A DNA stretch of 64,000 bases from Collybiopsis luxurians FD-317 M1 (GCA_000827265.1 KN834786.1:347567-411566), one strand, 5' to 3'; shown: positions 12,413 through 25,065, numbered from the stretch's first letter. A program made the numbers and translations. Notes: a model not told the origin generated them from the letters alone.

Positions 12413-15400
12413 TTATGTAAAAGACCAACACTTATGCCAATCCTTGCCATATACACAATCTGCCAACAAGATGTGGTTGTAATTGTTGGTGGAAATAATT
12501 AATATTGTTTCATCAGCAATCAAATTGTCTCTATACTGCACTGGGATCCAGACAATGCCTTGCTTCACATGAGGAAAATGGATCCATCCATTGGTGGCAA
12601 GGCTCCAGCCAGAGACTACAGTTCCATTAGAAGGAGAGTGAGTATCAAATATTCTTGAAGTAGAATTACTGGATAAAATTAGCTCACTATCTGGGGCAAG
12701 GTCAATTGAATGAAAATTTATGGAGTGAGTATGATTTTGAAGAGACTCACCAATGGGAACACCAAATTCTGCATTCCAGATCCTCACTGTTTTGTAACCA
12801 AAACCAGATACAATTCTTTTTCCATCTGGAGAAAATGCCACTGACCACACTGGATCAGTGTGGCCTTCAAGTTGAAGAGAGTCTCCAATGGGAGCTCCAG
12901 TTTCTGCATTCCAGATCCTGACTGCCTTACCTGAAGAACCATATACAATTTTCTGTCCATCTGGAGAAAATGCCACTGACAACACTGGATGAGTGTGGCC
13001 TTGAAGAGGGTCTCCAATGGGAGCTCCAGTTTCTGCATTCCAGATCCTGACTGTCTTGTCTGAAGAACCAGATGCAATTTTCTCTCCATCTGGTGAAAAT
13101 NNNNNNNNNNNNNNNNNNNNTCTGAAGAACCAGATACAATTCTCTTTCCATCTGGAGAAAATGCCACTGACAACACTGGATGAGTGTGGCCTTGAAGAGG
13201 GTCTCCAATGGGAGCTCCAGTTTCTGCATTCCAGATCCTGACTGTCTTGTCTGAAGAACCAGATGCAATTTTCTCTCCATCTGGTGAAAATGCCACTGAC
13301 AGCACTGTATGAGTGTGACCTTGAAGAGAGTCTCCAATGGGAGCTCCAGTTTCTGCACTCCAGATCCTGACTGTCTTGTCATAAGAACCAGATACAATTC
13401 TCTTTCCATCTGTAGAAAATGCCACAGACCACACTCGATCAGTGTGGCCTTGAAGAGGGTCTCCAATGGGAGCTCCAGTTTCTGTATTCCAGATCCTGAC
13501 TGTCTTATCTGAAGAACCAGATACAGTTCTTTTCCCATCTGGAGAAAATGCAACTGACCACACTTGATCAGTGTGGCCTTGAAAAGGTCCTCCAATGGAA
13601 GCTCCAGTTTCTGCATTCCAGATCCTGACTGTCTTGTCTAAAGAACCAGATATAACTCTCTTTCCATCTGGAGAGAATGCCACTGACCACACTAGATCAG
13701 TGTGGCCTTGAAGAGGATCTCCAATAGGAGCTCCATTTTCTGCATTCCAGATCCTGACTTTCTTGTCTGAACCAGATACAATTCTCTTTCCATCTGGAGA
13801 AAATGCCACTGATAATACTGGATGAGTGTGGCCTTGAAGATGGCTCCCAATGGAAGCTCCAGTTTCTGCATTCCAGATCCTGACTGTCTTGTCTTTAGAA
13901 CCAGATACAATTCTCTTTCCATCAGGAGAAAATGCCACTGACCACACTTGATCAGTGTGGCCTTGAAGAGGGTCTCCAATGGAAGCTCCAGTTTCTACAT
14001 TCCAGATCCTGACTGTCTTGTCTTTAGAACTGGATACAATTCTCTTTCCATCTGGAGAAAATGCTACTGACCATACTTCACTAGTGTGGCCTTGAAGAGT
14101 GTTTCCAATGGGAGCTCCAGTTTCTAAATTCCAGATCCTGACTGTCTTGTCTGAGGAACCAGATGCAATTCTCTTTCCATCTGGAGAAAATGCCACAGAC
14201 CACACTGGATCAGAGTGGCTTTGAAGAGGGCCTCCAATGGGAGCTCCAGTTTCTACATTCCAGATTCTGACTGTCTTGTCATCAGAACCAAACACAACTC
14301 TCTTTCCATCTGGAGAAAATGCTACTGACAACACTGGATGTGTGTGGCTTTGAAGAGGGTCTCCAATGGGAGCCCCATTTTCTGCATTCCAAATCCTGAC
14401 TGTCTTGTCATCAGAACCAGATACAATTCTCTTTCCATCTGGAGAAAATGCTACTGACCACACTCGATTAGTGTGGCCTTGGAGAGGGTCTCCAATGGGA
14501 ACTCCAGTTTCTGCATTCCAGATCCTTACTGTCTTGTCTTTAGAACCAGATACAATTTTCTTTCCATCTGGAGAAAATGCCACTGACCACACTTGATGAC
14601 TGTGGCCTTGAAGAGGCTCTCCAATGGGGGCTCCAGTTTTTGCATTCCAGATCCTGACCATGTTGTCATCACCTCCAGATACCACTCTCTCTCCATTGTC
14701 AGAAATTGCTATGCTATTAATCTCTGACCCTGCATGCCAAACACTCAAATTTGGCTTTTCCATTTGTCTTTTAACTATACTTCCCATTTTTAATCCTTGT
14801 TCAATTGCAGCAATATCTCTCTTCCAAAATGGCAAAATGCTTAGATACCAATGTGGAGTCATTCCATTTGCAGGACTCAGCAGGAATGTTTCCACTGCTG
14901 ATTTTACACTCCTAATAGTCTGGTGAAATTTTTCTGGAAGCTTGGGAATCTTAAAATCTGATTAGTCTATTTTTATCCCCTTGTCAAATTTCTGCTTAAT
15001 ACACACCTTTTCAATCAACTCCAAAATATTCATGCATTGCACCAATGTGTCATTAGCAGTTTCCTGTTCATGCTTTGACACACGCAAAACACTCATCACT
15101 TCTACCCAGTAAACTATTTTTTCCTCCAGAAATTTCTGCAATGATATTTCCATTAAATTTGCAGTATTTTTTGCATTCTTCAATGTGCATTTTTCCAAGT
15201 GGTATCCCCAACTTTTACAAGCATAAATAAGAATTTGCTTAATCTTGTCATCAACAGCTGATTCAATATTTTTAACCTCTTTGTCTTTCAGGAATGATGA
15301 AGGAAGACTCAGCATGTTAAATTTCAGCATGTTGTTCATAATATTCAAACATGAATTTCCCAAGAAATCATGCTGAATCACTGGATCACAGTGTAAATCA

Positions 15401-17502
15401 CTGAAATACTCTGTTGATTTTGTTCTAAGTAAGAAATCTGAAAATGAGGCATGAAAAACATAGATTGCCTCTGCTTTCCCCACATATAGAACTGATCCTA
15501 ATGCAGCAATGAATGCTTGTGCTTGGTGTGGTGTGACATCTGTCAATTGAGCAATCACCTCACAAGATATTGGGCTTCTAACAGTGATGACAGAATGCAG
15601 AACCTTCACAAGTCTTTCTCTCTCCTTTGGAGCATTACTCCCAATTGCTTTCTTCACAATGACACTATAGAAGCTATCCAACTCTCTAGTTTCGAGCTCT
15701 TTAGTTTGACTTGCTTCTGGCTGCAAGTTTAGAACATCATTTAACCGCTGTTCCTCAAATGCATTTTCTCCACTCTTAATCCACTTGACAATGGTTGCTG
15801 CAAAAATGAATAGCTTCCCAGACAATTTTACTAAGTCTTGAATATGATTTTGAGTAACAAAGTCATAGCCCTCCAATGTCTTAGAGAGGAACTGAGCAAT
15901 ATCACCCTCTATCAATGATTTTTCTACATCATGTAGGAAAATCCTAGAGTCATGAGGAGCAATAATGAGATGTTTATATACAGGCTGATCAGGTCGACTT
16001 GTGAATAAGAATTTCAGCCCTGGTAGATCTCTGCCTTTAATAGCTTCAAGCAATGGCTCTAGTACTAATTGAATATTTTCACATTCATCCAGAGCATCAA
16101 TGACAATTACAGGTGTCTTTCCTGTTAGTTCACTTATATTGGCTGTTTTCTTCCAGGGCTCCAGTAGCAGCAACCTTATCTGTTTTTTGATCTCTTTATC
16201 TGCAAGTTTTGAGTCTTTCTGTAGCTCCTTTGTAAGAGCCTCAGCAAATGTACGGGAAAAGTGTGCAAGCTGATAAGCAATAGTTGGAATGATCTTTGTA
16301 TGGTCCCGACAGTCAGGAAGCTGTCTAGAACAAAAGAATGCACTGGCAAGAATTTGCATTTTTTCTTCAAATGTCTCACACAATGATTTGGCAATGGTGC
16401 TTTTCCCTGTTCCTGCCATACCACCCATCCAATATACATTTGTTTCAGAAGTATCAGCCCATTGGGTAATATTTTTAAGGATTTCAGCCCTTGTTCCTTC
16501 AGTACATGATGGCCTTCCAGCTCTATAGTCATGAAAAGCTTCGGTAGAGGGCTTCAGATTGCTCAAGAAAATTTCCTACCCTCCTTTCAATATTTTTATC
16601 CAATTTCAATGATTCTGCTACCTACCTTGCTGATATTAGCTGTATCCCTTTCAATGTGGAATAAGACCTTTCTCTGCAAATTGGACAGAATAAATATCAT
16701 TAGTAAAGCAATGTAACTTGTGAAACATACTTGACAAGTATCAAATGCCTTTCCTATATCTCCAAAATACTGTGTAATGTCTTTAGAAACTTGAGCTGCT
16801 AAAACCACCTTCTCTGATAGTGGCTTGTTCTGCTTGGCTGAAGCTTTGTCAGTGATTTCCTTCAACTCCCTATGCACAAAATTTATTATCAATCTTTTAA
16901 TAATCAAATAGATCCATACTTTGCCAAGGCTTCAAATATTTCTTTCATTCCAGTAGATTCACTCTGCTCTGTATGTTTTTTGACTTCTGTAACCTTGATA
17001 GTCAACTCTTTTATCAATTCCATCAACTTTTCTTTATTATCTGTTACTTGCTTAATATTTTCAAAGTATTTATTAGTAACTTATCCCTGACTTGGTGGAA
17101 TTATTGCACAACACTTACATGGTATTTTTGAATACATTTAGAAACTACTTCAAGTGCAGGACTCAATGCTTGACCTACCACTGGAATCAAAGGAGAAACT
17201 TCTTTCATAATGTCAATGGTTGTTTCTGCAACAGCACTAGCAGTTTGCCCAATTCGGTGCAGAGTAGAAGATTTTGGTAGACTGTGTCCTTCAGTGGAAG
17301 GATGCTGACTACTATGAAGGTTGGAATCTTCAGTGCTTCCTGTAATAGGTTTAGACAGCACAGAAACATTTGTCGCAGACCCTTGGGGACTGCAGGAATC
17401 CTGCACAATGCCATAACCCGATGCAGGTACGGTACTTCCAGGAAGTTGGAGAGTATTAATTTTGTTATCTTTACGATGCAAAAGTTTGCGAAACTTTTTC
17501 AT
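12413..17502 (-). CDS. NACHT-WD40 NLR (STAND) protein, copy B, full length with an assembly gap
   Basis: Paralogue of the gene at 1-3114. Start ATG 17502 (MKKFRKLLHRK). Exon 1 ends about 17121 after SPALEVVSKCIQKYH. A coil-like exon (17056 to about 16920), RELKEITDKASAKQNK and FDTCQ, and a 16-codon exon ending DTANISK follow. The NACHT exon runs from about 16575 to 15020 with P-loop GGMAGTGKST, VIVIDALDEC and FTSRPD. A 57-nt phase-0 intron at about 14955-15012 removes the in-frame TAA at 14962-14964 and leads into the WD40 region. At least 15 blades of 43 residues run from about 14780 to 12700, followed by a diverged C-terminal blade and tail ending at 12413. Twenty N bases (13101-13120) shift the apparent frame. 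Because the array is nearly identical from unit to unit, the true number of blades is unknown. Probable non-self receptor with a WD40 sensor (inference from family). Confidence 0.88.
12700..14640 (-). repeat. Tandem 129-bp WD40 repeat array
   Basis: Each unit encodes 43 residues of the form HTxxVWSVAFSPDGKRIVSG followed by SxDKTVRIWNAETGAPIG. Units are nearly identical except at a few positions: after GHT (DP, DR, DQ, HP, SE, NR), W versus L after V, and the pair before DKT (SS, SD, SK, SL, SY). Non-identity concentrated at such positions fits the hypervariable sites described for fungal NLR WD40 arrays such as the HNWD family. Confidence 0.9.
13101..13120. other. Assembly gap (20 N)
   Basis: A run of 20 N inside the WD40 array of NLR copy B. 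The length is probably a placeholder, because the WD40 reading frame before and after it does not match. Confidence 0.95.
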
Positions 17503-18600
17503 GTTGTATCTCTTGCTGGCACAAGGGAAAAAGTTTTATCAAATGTCAAGATACTGTTTACATTTTGTATATCACTTACGGAACGATCGACAGAGCGGCC
17601 AACTAGGACAAAACGTTGTTGGTGGGGATCATCCGCGTATCCTGGAACCCCTTATATACTCGTGTAATGGGCTATTTGTCAACATGCGGCTTACAGCTAT
17701 CAAGCGTCATGGCACTGGTATTCGATGGTCAAGTGAACCCAGCTTGACAGCCGGTACGTACTAGACCTTCTATACGACGACAAGTCATATATACATAAAT
17801 AGTCATATTTGGTCTCACCCCACTCATTCTCCTCGGCCTCTTCTGCTCGGACATTTCCAAATCCGTCTCCTAGGCTCGAGCTCCAGCATGCCAATGATCT
17901 CCTGGGCAAAATATAAGTTGCGTGAGATAATGTAGATTGTACGTCTTCCATCATCGCCGCGCCCAACGCTGGACAGCCTTACATTTCCTCTCTTTCGCTA
18001 AATGCATGGATTGAAACTGCGGGAATGGACGATTTGTGACAAGCTGACAGCCTGAGGAGAGGATTCCTGTGGAAGGTGAGAGTAATGAGGAGAAGGAGAC
18101 TGGGAACAGTAAACAGCATAAAATCTCTGTACTCCATCCGATGGAAATCCCGATCCAGTGTACCTTGAACTACCTTCCAAGCACCTCGAATGCTTTCACT
18201 CCATAGGGATGTACTTGATGCTAATCTCCGCCAGCCTTCCATCAATCACCGTTTTAGAAAACTGCGCCCGCGAGGGCCCTTATGAAGGGTTTTCCTTAGA
18301 ACATAATCGTTCAAATAGGGCACGTCGAATCACGCATTCCAAAATTCACCATCACCTGCCATCTGCCATCTGCCTGCCAGTGCCACCATGATCAAGGAAG
18401 TGTATCGCGCACTTGTTTGGGAGGAGGATCGATTGTCACGGATAAAAGTATGGGCAAAAAGCTGTATGCACATATACGACAAAGCGATATATATATATCA
18501 CTGTCATCGTCGGATTCGTGGGTCTTCAAACCATGCGTCCCAGACTGCTAAGTATCTCGACAAGTAGCGGCAAATCATCCTGTGTGGCTGTGGCTGTCGT
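17503..18600. repeat. Upstream flank of NLR copy B, duplicated at 3115-4175
   Basis: Non-coding homologue of the copy A flank, with small indels. It ends near 18600 with the shared word caaatcatcctgtgtggctg (copy A caaaccatcctgtgcggctg). No conserved ORF between the copies. Confidence 0.6.
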
Positions 18601-18623
18601 GCCTTTTTTATCTCTGATTCAAG

Positions 18624-21600
18624 CAAGAGGCAAAGCCGATCTGGATCTTTGAAATGCCCCTCCCCCCCAAATTGGGAAGTTCTGCCGACCGCCGAGTAGC
18701 CAAGTGATTCGGCAACAGCATTGAGGTAGCGCACGCGTGTTATCATCAATCGATCTTTTCCTCAGCTCTTGGTGTCGTCGACTTAGCCTCGATTTCTACG
18801 GACGCTTTGGGGTCCTGTGCTCGGGTCCATTGATCTCAAGCTTTAACTCAACATTCCTCCACAACAATGCGCAACTGAATTTGTAAATACTCTTGGCCCA
18901 CATCCCGTAGAAACTTCACCAAATGTTTATAGTTCGACTTTTTCTACCAGCGGAGATGTACGGCTTGCAGTTAGAGGTGCCCAAACTCTTGGAGCCCGGG
19001 AAGTGCAGTGTCCAGACTGCCAGAAATGGGTTAAGCAGGGATATTCCGCACTTAATACGAACTTGGAAACTCATCGAAAATCTAAGACAAAGTGAAAAAA
19101 AGGTACGTTGTTGCTAGATATTCTCAGGTTATTTCAGAATTAATTGAGTTATACAGCTCCTCTGTTACCTACATGTTCTCAACCTACATGTCCTGGTGCC
19201 GATATACCTTGGGATCTGTCCATTAGCTCTGTTGCTTATATGTACCCATTTCTCATTCACGATACTGTCTCTGGAAAACATCCTGGATATAATATTCTAT
19301 CCTTGACCAGTCAATCAATCAATGTTCATGTCGATTGTTGTTGTCCGCAAAAAGATGGTGCTCTTTGTGGAGCTTGCTCTTCTGTCCATGCTTGTGTCGA
19401 TGTTGTGCTAGACCATGCACATCAACTGCCGAGAACGTGTTAGAGAACTTCTCTAAGCTATAAGCAGCTGCTTGAAAAACTAGAGGAGAGCGATAAGGAT
19501 AAGGCCGCCCTAAGAACCAGGATCCATAATCTTGAACAGGATCTGAAGGCTGCTTGGGAAAAGGTCTCTCAATTTAACAATCTGTTTGACTACATTGGAG
19601 AGCATGATGTTCCTGCTCTACCACGATTATTCTGAGCATGCCGCAAACATGATTTAGGTCTCAAAGAATTCTTGTGATGCGTTCACAGTGCTGTTGAGGA
19701 TGATAGTCGGCCCTACAATTATTCGCCAGCTGGTATTGACCTGGCAGTTCTCATCTATGAGCTTGGTGGAAAGCAGGTCCTTCATGCTCTCCATAAAGCT
19801 CCTTCAACTGCCTTTCCTAGCTTAACTTTTCTCAGTGATCATCGACATATGAAGACTCATTTGAAACTGTCTGTGGGAAAGGTCACTGTGCAGGATGTAC
19901 TGGCAAACATTGAAATGGTCTGGAAGGATATTGAGCCAATGGCTAGGCCGACATGCGTAGCATTGAGCCAGGATGAGATTGCCTCTGATCCAAGGTTCTG
20001 CTGGATACCAGACACAGATGAGATTGGGGGAGTCTGTGAGCATGCTTCAAAGGAGCTCCAGACAGTAAAGATGGGAGCAGATTTAACAGTAGTTCAGGAG
20101 CTGCAAGAAGCTGTGAAGGAAGGATGGGTACATATTGCTCAAGAAGTCAGTGTTTTGGCTTTTTCGCGGCAGTCAGAGACAGATTATGGTGCAAAGCCTG
20201 CTGTCATGCTCCTGACATGTAAATGTGGAGATTGTATTGCAGCAGCGCATCTGTTGTGGATGACACTTGAGGGATGGAGAATCTCTCCCTATGGTCAAGC
20301 CCTTCATGGATTGTGCCCTTGAATCTCCTCAGATGGGGATCCTAAGTGACGTCCAGCAATGCATCTGATATGCATGGCTCGTGAACTTCACTCTGGTGAT
20401 GCATTATATGGTACTCTTGGGCCAATTCCAGGCATGAACCTTCGATGTGGGCCAAATATGGAGTTTATGGATTTCGATGTTAAGCACGACTTCAAATGTA
20501 GGTATTTCTTCATTGATACTGTGCAAATTGTGATAATAGTAATTTTCTCAGGTGTTGTAAGACATTGTGCAGCACAGAGGGGATGTTAGTCCTCGGCATT
20601 CCCATTGATTCTATCCATCTGGCACGATGGTTTGAATATATTACTGAGTTGGACTGGACAGAAACCAGTATAAACTCACTGCTCAAACCGTCAGATCTGC
20701 AAGATGTGCTGTGGGCTATCAAACTCATCTGTACTGTGGCCAATCTGTGTTCAATTGATGATAGTCAGTTCAATCCATCTGAAGTGCACACCTTCCGTGC
20801 ACTATCTCTTCTTGGCAACATGTTCTCGGCCTTAGTTTTACCCTTTATTGACCCCATACTCTTGCTCTCAGAGCAAATCATCTTCCTATCTAAGTTTGCT
20901 CACATTGCTTGCAAGCTATATGCCATTCATGGATCTGCATTCATGCCCCATCAGCTCTATGGAGACCTCATGGTTATGGTCTGCGCAGTTGCATGGCAAG
21001 TAGCCTGGGTATGTGCCACAGACCCCAAGAAAGGAAAGGCACTTTTGATGCCGATGGTCAATGGGTGACAATGTCCTGGAGACACTCTTTGGCATTATAC
21101 AGATGATTCGCCAACACAATCCAAATGTTGATGCAAATGATCTCCGTCTCTGTATGAGTCGCTCGATGTGGGTTCAGGAAATCTTACAACAATATCCTCA
21201 TCTCAAAGTGGTAACTGAACATCTTAAAATGACCCATACTAGTGATGTTGATCACCTTACTCCATCGCAGTGGCAAGGAGACCTCAGAGTTGCAAACTGC
21301 AATCTTCAGGCATGTTGGGAGAAGGGAATGGAGGCAGCTGAAAAATCTTTGGCTGCTACTGGCTGCCCAACCAGCTTTAAGAAGGACTTTTGGGATAGTC
21401 CTGGTCGGACACTTGTCTGCCCTGATGGCAAGCGATTTCCTGGACTTTCAAAAGACTTCGATTGTTCTCTATCAGATAATGAAGAGGTCACAGATGGGTT
21501 TCTCCCTGAGTCGCAAGAAGGACTTGACAACACATCAATAGAGGGTATACGGAAATCCCTCTTCTCATTTGATGCCCAAGGAGTATATGATGCTGAAGTT

Positions 21601-23347
21601 AAAAAGGGAGAGGAAGAAACATCAGCACCCGCTAGTCAGTGGATTAAAATCCACAATGGTAGCAAAGAGGTTCTCGCTCACAAAAAACCATCATTCGCCT
21701 CTATATGCACTCGCTGCTTGATATTAACCCATCATCGAGCCATGATCATCTTATGCGTGTCAGATATCTAGGTATTGGTGGGAGCATATCAGAACACTGG
21801 GATTCAGCACATGACAGTCTCAAAAACTGACCAGAAACACAGGAGAATGTGCTTAGTAATGAAGATCTTTCCGCAACTCTTGTTGCAGTAGATGAGTGTG
21901 TATGTCTTGCCATTGTACAGTGCACTTCTATCCATGACGGTCGTGCCTTGAAAGCAAATGGTATTCTTGATGAGATACCTCATTCTGGCTCACACTGTCA
22001 ACTCTCTGGACAAATATTTCACTTCATTTCATTCACAAATCCACAATCAGAACTTCTCTGGGCTACTAACCCACATTGGATTAAGTTCGGTAATACAAAA
22101 CATGGATCCTAGTTGAACACCATCTCTCGTAGACACCTCCGTATTATTGTTCATGGTTGCCTTGTCCATCCACTTCCATGCCGAACACTTACATCTGTGG
22201 ATCACAAGGACATGCCGGCCTATATTCCTCATGGTTGACGAAAATCCTAGATCAACCTGGGTTCTTCAGGATGCAGATTTGCATAGAATCAAGAAAGACT
22301 TACATCAGAGAGTATGCGAGGAAAGCATTCGTGCAGAAATTCCTGTTCTCGGTGAAGTTTCCGAAGGTGAATTCCCTTACAGAGTGATGAGTATCCGAGG
22401 TGAGAAGTATTAATAAATTGTTCATAGTACAGTGCATCATTTGATACATGAATTGAATAGGGTAATGGACCACCTACAGTACGATAGATATTAAACCTCC
22501 TTCAACACAGGATGACCGACACATTTGTCTTGTCTGTTTAAAGAGCGTGGTGGGATCCAAACGGCAGGATCATATGGGACACCATATATTGCAGATGATG
22601 TGTAGCGTAGATGTTGGAGGAGGTATGCATTTCTGCTTAATATCAGGAGTATTTACTGACACATTAGTCCACTAGATCTCTTCATCTTATCCATGCAGTT
22701 TCTGTGGGTTATCGACGGTGTCAGCAGGCTCTTGCACAATTACAATTGAACAGGGTCTTGCGCAGTCAACATGCACCGACTGCTACTGATTTCAAGTTTC
22801 CTCTGCAAGCTCTATGTCGAAGTCAAAACCAAGCACAAATGTGCCCATGAAATGCTTGCAATGCTCATTGTATTTTTGGAAGTACAGTATACTTCAACAT
22901 CTTCATGATCAGCATCCATCGTGGCTTTTCAATCAATCTCCTGCTGCCGTTCAAGCTTTCTGGAAATCAATTGCAGTTACTCAAGAGAAGCAACGGCTTC
23001 TTGGAGTGCCAGAGGAAAAATTACGCTCTGACTTGTATGAAATGCCTGCTTCTCGAGGCACGAAGCGTTCTGATTCCACCATTCCTATCACTCCTGCATG
23101 AAAAAGAAATGAAAAACGTACATATATTTCTTCTAATGTTAATTCATCCTCATCCTAGTATATAGATGCCTACATACTCGAGTATATATATAAGTAGATA
23201 GAGCAGGCAACAGAGTTGGAAGAGCGATGCAAGAGAATGTTGAATGTTGAGTCGAGGCCGAGCGAAAACGGCAGAGACGGCAGCTTCGGCAACGTGAAGT
23301 CGCGTGGTAGATGTCATTTCAAAGATCCAGATCGGCTTCACCTCTTG
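18624..23347. mobile_element. Degenerate DNA-transposon-like element bounded by a 33-nt inverted repeat
   Basis: The 33 nt at 18624-18656 and 23315-23347 are inverted copies of each other with about two mismatches (core gccgatctggatctttgaa on the left, its reverse complement on the right). They enclose 4.7 kb holding remains of a large transposase-like gene. The element begins next to the point where homology between the two duplicated NLR flanks stops, so it is probably an insertion into copy B. I could not define a target-site duplication, so the repeats may be subterminal. Confidence 0.55.
18940..23101 (+). pseudogene. Remains of a large basidiomycete transposase-like protein
   Basis: Several in-frame segments can be followed in order. 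A zinc-knuckle-like start (CPDCQKWVKQGYSALNTNLETH, about 19010-19090) is followed by CPGADIPW and SVAYMYPF (about 19190-19250), a pattern I associate with a repeated, uncharacterised basidiomycete family. Next come ALPRLF (stop) ACRKHDLGLKEF (stop), LSQDEIASDPRFCWIPDTDE (19964-20023), PAVMLLTCKCGDCIAA, ALHGLCP (stop), and MHLICMARELHSGDALYG. Further pieces lie at 20565-21770. Two zinc-finger-like pieces lie at the 3' end (ICLVC...H...H and MKCLQCSLYFW...H...H, 22814-23101). Many stops and frame changes show it is dead. The DEI-with-context and the following segment recall P-element/THAP9-type transposases, but this is a weak, inferred link. Confidence 0.5.
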
Positions 23348-23735
23348 CGAGTATATTTCACGAGGGAATCGCGATTGATAAGACTCATCGTATTCTCTGC
23401 AGCCGGAATCCAGTTCAGGAAGTTGTCTGCGACAAAGAATACAGCTGGTTTTCGACCTGATGTGATCCTGATCATGTAATCGCCCTCCAAAGAAAGACTA
23501 CCTCTACTACGCCATGCGGGTACTCACTTGCTTCGCATCCCTTACCTACCTCCGCCGAAGGAAGGCCTTTGAAAAAATGGGTTCAATTGAGAGTTTCAGA
23601 CTGGATACCCTACAATGCGACAGGCGAAGAGGTAACAAACAGTCTGAAGAGAAATTAAAAAAATATCAGTACACAGGCAAATTCCACACAACACACATCA
23701 TACAACATCGGAGCAAAGACAAAACTCAAATCAAA

Positions 23736-24903
23736 TCAACTTTTATGCTCCGTAGCCGTCCCACGCTGTTCCACACCCATCGCATCCTCCCTCAGCTCCT
23801 GCGCCTCCGTCTCAACCACATCCTCCAGCTCCTCCTCTTCCTCCTGCTCGTCTTCTGCTTCTTCTTCATTCATATCAGCATCTCCTCCGTCCCCGTCCAC
23901 ATCTCCTCTCGCTCCACTCTCTCCATCATAATCGACATCCATAGCTTCCTCCGTAGCCGCACTGGCCCTATTTATCGCGGCCGAAAGATCCTCTGACTCA
24001 TTTCGCTCTGCCCCTGCGCCGGGCGCAGTCGTACTACTATCCCGATCTCCGGGAGGAAAATGTTTGTGGACGAGAGGAGCAGAGGTAAACGGCGGAGGGA
24101 GGGTTTCTACACCGCCGACGCTGACACTTGGATCTCCGGCTCGTCCCTTGCCTTTGTTGTTACTGTTACTCTTGCCACTAGAGCTGATACTGCTGCTGTT
24201 TGCGGCGGCGACGGCGGATTGCTTCCCGTTAGCTGTGGCTGCAGTCGTCGCAGGTGTAGGAAGAGCACTGCTTGCGGTGCTTGCTCTTCTTGCGCCTCCG
24301 CTGGATTTATTGTTGCCTTGGTCTCGGTAGACTGGTGAGGAGCAAAAGCAAAGTTGCGTATGAGATGAATAAGGACAATCTGAATGAATGCCATGCACCT
24401 TGAAGTTCCGCTGTTAAAGGTTCCACCAAATCTCCCAAGTCAATCATTTCGAGCGCTTTGAGTACATCAGAGGCGGAGATGCTTTTATGTTGCTTGGATT
24501 GGGCGACGTCGTGTGCACTATACAGTTGAGAGAGATTGTGAGATGAAAGCGCGCTGTATAGACGGAAATCTACTTGCGTGGCAGCTGGATTTCAACCGAG
24601 AAAGTCAGCGAAGGATGAAAAAGTCAAACGCGTCGAAGACGGACCTAGATAGTTTATAAACACCGTCGATCCTTTAACCAATGACAATATAACCTCTTTC
24701 TGCAGTTTGGTGTTATCTGGAACCTACGTAAAAGGCCGCAAACGTTTAGAAAAAGAAGCAGAAAGGAAAAACCTAGGGCGTACAGCTGACTTTGCAATCT
24801 TTTGGACGAGACTTTTTGGGAGCTCGAAATTGTCAATACCTTCAGAGACTAGGTCTTGCTGTTGTTGAGCAGATAATGGTCCAGGATTTTCTTTGCGCGG
24901 CAT
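23736..24903 (-). CDS. DPB4: DNA polymerase epsilon subunit D (DPB4/POLE3-like, CBF/NF-Y histone fold)
   Basis: Small histone-fold subunit of the leading-strand replicase Pol epsilon; homologues also serve in chromatin remodelling complexes. Exon 1 (24903-24784) encodes MPRKENPGPLSAQQQQ...FELPKSLVQKIAKSA. After an intron, exon 2 reads VPDNTKLQKEVILSLVKGST then VFINYL. Exon 3 reads AHDVAQSKQHKSISASDVLK then ALEMIDLGDLVEPLTAELQ, which together complete the H2B-like fold with the family motif NYL-AHD. The last exon is a long low-complexity tail: Ser/Ala/Gly-rich, then an Asp/Glu-rich block, ending at 23736. Total about 300 residues, longer than yeast Dpb4 because of the tail. Junctions keep frame. 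A dead copy lies at 5915-6593. Assignment is by recognition of motifs; very likely correct. Confidence 0.9.
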
Positions 24904-25065
24904 TGCGAGATGATGGTTGGGGATTGACGCGTTAGGTAGGCTGTCACGTGGGATCGCGATGTCGAAGCCGTAGTCGTATCGCGTATCTCTCAAGCTGATC
25001 ACACTAAAAGTAAAGTAGATTATGAAGTAATATTCATAGAGGGTATGTGGGTACAAAGGTCCGAA

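Noticed and set aside
12927..13616. Repetitive minus-strand frame MQKLELPLEDLFKATLIKCG
   Set aside because: Out-of-frame reading of the WD40 repeats (period 43 residues), not a separate protein.
24060..24338. Plus-strand ORFs opposite DPB4
   Set aside because: Antisense of the low-complexity tail of DPB4.
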